Positions 60,031-64,000 of a stretch of 64,000 bases of DNA are shown here, piece by piece; the stretch's first letter is position 1, and every line of letters begins with the position of its first letter. This DNA comes from Chimonanthus salicifolius. Its lineage: Eukaryota; Streptophyta; Magnoliopsida; Laurales; Calycanthaceae. The notes beneath the pieces were generated by a model. That model saw only the letters and a list, made by a program, of their open reading frames with translations. It was not told the DNA's origin and searched no databases. The position numbers and the translations under genes are program-made. Where the stretch lies: positions 23,765,302 to 23,829,301 of the forward strand of contig CM023534.1 of NCBI GenBank assembly GCA_013350335.1, given 5' to 3'.

Positions 60031-62496
60031 TCCCAGTTATGGTGTCTAATTTAATTGAAAAAAAAATCATGGAATAACTTTAGACTTTAATGGATTATTC
60101 TTAAAATTGAAAATCTAATTGTGATTAATTTGGTGAATGTTAATTTAATTTTTTTATGGTCTTAATATAATTTAGAACTCTTAATTAGGTTTCAATTATT
60201 TAATTTCCTTCACTAGTTATAAAATTAGGAAATTGCATTTAGATTAGGAATCATGCATTTTTTTATGAGATTCAGAATATTCACCAAAGTTTTTGGTGTT
60301 TTATTTTTCAAGGATTTTAATCCCGTGTTCTAAAAATTTCTTACAGAAAGCACTACATGACAAGATAAGTGCCTGAACTGTTTTTCTTTAAATTTTTAAT
60401 TTTTCATGCATTCATATAGATTTTATTAGATTATCTTGCATTTATTTTGCATAAAAAATGAAAAAATTTGCATATTTAATTTTATCATCCATATTTGGGT
60501 GTTGGTTTCATGCATTAGTCTAATTTATTTGATTATTTTTTGTATATTTACTTTGAGTATTGCATTGTTAGATTAGGTTGCATAACAAAAAGAAAAAGAA
60601 AAAAAGGATAATAGTTGTTCTGATTGTGAGTCTATCTAGAGTCTTGTGTCTGTCAATGTTTGTCAGTGTCTAGTTTAGGTTTTCATTTTTGTTGAGTCAA
60701 TTTTTGTGTTTTTGTTGTCAGTCTAGAATCGTGATTGTGTGTTTGTTTGTCTGTTTGTTTTTGCAAGTTTTTGAATAAAGGAGTCATCTCAGGTATTTTC
60801 TGAACTTTAGTTGCTCGTTTCTAATATTTTCTTCTAATTTGCAACTGATCACTGTAGATTAAGGAACATTGAGGACAATGTTCAATTTAAATTTGGGGGT
60901 ATTGGTGAGTTACATTGTATCAGTTTTGTTTACACTGTGTCAGTTTTGCTTGTTTTAGAGTCATTTTGAAAAAAAAAAATTCAATTTTGTCTGTTTTTGA
61001 AAAAAATAAAATTTCAGCATTAATATGTGGATGAAAGTTTTTATATCATGCTTTTCCATTTAAATTTTGTGAAATTTATGCTTGGAAAACTTTTACACAG
61101 CCATATTGATTTTAGTTTAAAAAAGAAGAGTATTCATGAGTTGAGTGATCATCAGAAGAATATCAGTAGGGACTTGTGACCCAGTAAGCTTTTGAGCTAT
61201 TCGATTTTTCTGAGGGCTATAAGTAATTGTTTATTTTCCTTGATATGTGCAATATTTTTGTTGTAAGATCTCATTATTCTTTGATTTTCAGTCAAATTAC
61301 TGAGAAAGATATTAAAATTGGATTATTACACCTGAATTTTTCTGAATTTATTTGAAGCGAAATAAATATTCATATGAAGCTTAGGAAGTAATATATGCCA
61401 TTATTTTTTTATTGTTTGAGCCTTTGAAGCCTACCTATATTGGTCATATTATCCTATTAGTTCCCATTTTGAGCTTTGAATGTGAAGTTAAGCCTGATTT
61501 TTTTTTATTATCTATGTTATCCATACCCAACTCCGGTTGTGGAATTTGAACCAAAATTGAAATATCTATGACATATTCTAAGAATCCAAAAAAGGTTAGA
61601 GATGAATTTTTGGGATGGTACTCTAAAAAAATATGGTACTTGAAAAAAAAATGATGAATGATGCAAAAAAAAGAAGAAAGGGAACATCCATACATAAAAA
61701 AAAAAAAAAGATGTGAAAAAAAGGAAATATGATGAAAAAAAAAATGCTTCAAAAATTCTGAGTGTTAAAATAATAGAGGAAGAATATCCCATTTTAAAAT
61801 TTTGAAGACCTCTAACTTTTTCTTGTCAAAGTATTTATTTTAGAGTCTTTTTATCCTTCTTTAATGTGATCCAGTCCTAAGCAATGTTTCGTCCTATTGA
61901 TCTTAAGTCTAAATATGGTGTTCTATTTGGAGAATAAATGATGAAAATGATGGTGTTTGATTCAATGTTCTCTGGAAAATGACATCTTTTCATTAGATCT
62001 AAGATTTCTTTGTTATAATTTGTTCTTTGTTGATAAATATGTGAGATATTTGCATTTGTGAAAATAATTCTGCTCACATATACTTTTTGAGAAAAAAAAT
62101 TAACCCAATCTATAAGTGAAAATCTTTCTAAGTGATATATCTTGTGAGATTTGGAGTCAAAATGCATTTTCAGCTGGTGGTTGTCAAACTTTTATTTACT
62201 TTAAAAAAGAATGTTATGTTAATATTTGTTATCACACACTATACTTCGGGTATACATTTTGTAAAATAATATTGGAGTTGTATGATATTTAATTTTTTGT
62301 TTATATATTTGCTGAAATTTGATATTTGTGGGTATCATCACTGGAAGCCCTTACGAGACTATAACTCGTCTACTAATGGTAAGCTAGGAGTTTAAAGGCT
62401 TGTTGCATACGCTAAATGCAATCGAGAGTGCCAGCAAAAGTGGTTTACTTTAGGATTTTTATTTTTATTTTATTAGTTTTTGTTTTGCAGGGAATC

Positions 62497-62538
62497 TGAT
62501 TAAATCCTTTTGCAACAAGGCGAGCCTTTAATCAGTCC
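62497..62538 (-). repeat. displaced 42-bp copy of copia D RT sequence
   Basis: It matches 56267-56308 with one mismatch; both encode [12 protein letters not shown] on the minus strand. In an unbroken copia this RT segment occurs once, after the integrase-RT linker. Here one copy follows the integrase side of the break directly and the other is in its normal place. Confidence 0.88.
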
Positions 62539-64000
62539 ACTGGAGTATCTGTAAGCCAGCCAAAGAACTCAATTAGGCCAGTAGTAGTATGTGAAGAAGT
62601 ATAAAGTGACCCTGGATTGTGGAATGAAAATATTGATTAATCAAAGGCCACATGTCGCGAGAGATAAACTCGATTTGTTGGCAGATGGTAACAACGGTAG
62701 CCCTTGTAATGTTCACTGTAGCCCAGAAAAATGCATTGAAGAGACCGTGGTTCAACCTTATTCTTAGTGTAATCTAGAAGACAGGGAAAACACTTACTGC
62801 CCAAAATTCTCATAGAGCCGTAGTCAGGACGTTTATAAAATAATGTCAAATACGAACTTTTCCAATCCAATACCTGAGAAGGTTGTCTATTAATCAACCA
62901 TGCAGCAGTACTAAAGGCGTCAACCCAAAATCGCTGAGGTACATGTGCATGGAACATCATGGTAAGACCCAATACAGTGATATTGCGATGTTTACGTTCA
63001 ACTAACTCATTTTGTTCAAGAGTATGTGGGCAAGACGTTTGATATTTAATGTTAAGATCAGATAAAAAGGTCTTGAACTTAGAATCAACAAATTCACCAC
63101 CACCATCGAATTGAAAGATACGAATTTTCTTGTCAAATTGAGTAGCAATGTGTTTTTGGAACATAATAAAGCATTGTAAAAAATATGATTTGTGCTTGAG
63201 ATGAGAGAGCCATGTGTACCGAGTGCATTCATCCACAAATGTCACATAATAGCAGAATCTTTGAAAAGATGTTACTGAGGATGGTCTCTACAAATCACTA
63301 TGAATTACACAAAACGGTTCATTGCATACATCATGAGATTGAATAAAAGAAAGACGGCATGCCTTAGCCATCTGACAACTATTACATATAGTGTCAATCT
63401 TATTTTTACTAATGCTTAAAATAAGTTTATTTTTCTTCAAAAATTCTACTACTCGTGACTGAGGGTGTCCAAGTCGTTGATGCCAAAAATCATCAGTTGT
63501 AGAGCAAAATCTGGTAGAGAACATAGCGGCCTCTTCCTCTGGTTGAAGAGCATACAGTCCTCCAGTCCTACTTCCTAAAGCAATCACGACTCTTATTTTT
63601 CTGTCCTTGATCACAAACCCACGGGAATCAAACTCAATTATATAAGGATAATCAAATGTAAGTTGATTGACAAATAACAAGTAATTTTTTTTTTCAGGGA
63701 CCACAAGAATATTATCTAATAGTAGATTGGTATGCCCCATCTCAATATTTGTGGATCTAATATGAGAGATATCAAGCGAATTACTATTACCAATAAAAAC
63801 CTTAGTGCCATGATACGGAACAAGAGATGTAAGCTTATCAGGATCTGATGTATATGAGATGTTGCACCGGTGTGAGGAAACCAACTTTTTTTCTGAGTTA
63901 CGGCCGGCTCGGCCTGACTGAATCACCCCTGGGTTGCCAACAGATCTGGGGTTAATCTTCTCAGAAACAGCAAGCAGATCGGGTTGAACTGCTTCTGCTG
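62539..64000 (-). pseudogene. copia D protease-integrase region, broken, partial
   Basis: Reading downward from 64000: a protease motif WFPHTGATSHI at 63883-63852, out of frame with what follows and with His at the catalytic Asp position. Then ISHIRSTNIE, LLDNILVVPEKKNYLLFVNQ, FWHQRLGHPQSRVVEFL (GAG-pre-integrase) and CNSCQMAKACRLSF. Integrase follows with FVDECTRYTW, FQFDGGGEF and NELVERKHR, so D, D and E can all be read. The C-terminal part is RSLQCIFLGYSEHYKGYRCY...SRHVAFD (end near 62637). Frameshifts and stops separate the pieces at about 63855, 63288 and 62637. The Gag side lies beyond the window. Confidence 0.88.

Larger units (their letters stand above)
56495..62496 (+). mobile_element. 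Ogre/Athila-like element lacking pol and the 3' LTR
   Basis: One LTR (56495-58555) is followed by a worn primer-site region (TTTTTGGCTGTCAGAGAATTT at 58558, compare TTTTTGGCGCCGTTGCCGGGG in this group). AT-rich DNA comes next. From about 60840 there is the 3'-type segment ACATTGAGGACAATGTTC...AAATTTGGGGGTA, then A-rich tracts (61610-61745), which in Ogre/Athila-type elements lie between pol and the 3' LTR. No gag or pol motif is seen. There is no 3' LTR before copia D resumes at 62497. GATAT at 56490-56494 has no partner. The lineage name is from memory of family landmarks. Confidence 0.68.
54592..64000 (-). mobile_element. copia D: minus-strand copia, split and running off the window
   Basis: Protease/integrase coding lies at 62539-64000 and RT/RNase H at 54941-56489. 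They are separated by an Ogre/Athila-like insertion (56495-62496). A purine tract (CAGTTTGAGGGGGAT on the minus strand, 54928-54942) precedes 3'-terminal sequence at 54592-54927 that I take to be the 3' LTR. Its exact ends are not fixed because the 5' LTR is beyond the window. The 5' end, Gag and other LTR are not visible. Confidence 0.85.

Noticed and set aside
1..64000. tRNA, rRNA, CRISPR, operon or viral-integration features
   Set aside because: No cloverleaf, ribosomal segment, spaced direct-repeat array or non-retroelement viral gene could be supported on either strand.

Overview
The window is nuclear DNA of a flowering plant. The signs are an intron-less P-class pentatricopeptide-repeat (PPR) gene, a remnant of a SKU5-like multicopper-oxidase gene with introns, Mutator-like (MULE) and LINE relics, and dense Ty1/copia and Ty3/gypsy retrotransposons with plant-type primer sites. 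I cannot name the species from sequence alone. Only one conventional gene looks intact: the PPR gene at 43689-45290, minus strand.

Layout. 1-1825: a left-truncated LTR and the 3' part of a gypsy-type LTR. 1828-5690: a decayed MULE transposase split by a solo LTR (2492-4387). 6417-13061: copia A, itself split by a second copy of the same solo-LTR family (10188-12076). 15802-18121: SKU5-similar pseudogene with a MITE in its last intron. 19871-20797: an internally deleted copia. 21437-36905: a gypsy LTR holding an Ogre/Athila-like solo LTR (23012-24224) and copia B (24615-35430), which holds the younger copia C (26676-32233). 37787-39966: third copy of the solo-LTR family. 40800-41460: MITE relic carrying a smaller MITE. 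42495-43345: LINE fragment. 43689-45290: PPR gene. 45741-47568: a MITE-like element swollen by a tandem array of ~317-bp units. 49005-54586: a second gypsy solo LTR holding a very young non-autonomous LTR element (50108-52641). 54592-64000: minus-strand copia D, cut by an Ogre/Athila-like element (56495-62496) that carries another solo LTR (58861-59812).

Most insertion boundaries were fixed by reading matching 5-bp target-site duplications (TSDs): AATAC, TAACT, GTATT, TGAAG, GTAAT, CATGT, AATAT, CACCT, GATAT and GAATT. Two older copies have one mismatch between their TSDs (GAAGT/GAAGC, GCATT/ACATT). These duplications give a relative insertion order. The copia C LTRs differ at 5 of 179 positions. 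The copia B LTRs are clearly more diverged. The 162-bp LTRs of the element at 50108-52641 show no difference.

The biology is mostly that of transposable elements and their decay; there is no operon, CRISPR or phage content. The points most worth following are: the young non-autonomous element; a palindromic AGATCT motif repeated in the untranslated leaders of three copia-type elements; clusters of a 14-bp near-palindrome in the solo-LTR family; the tandemly expanded MITE; and a 42-bp copied segment at the break in copia D.
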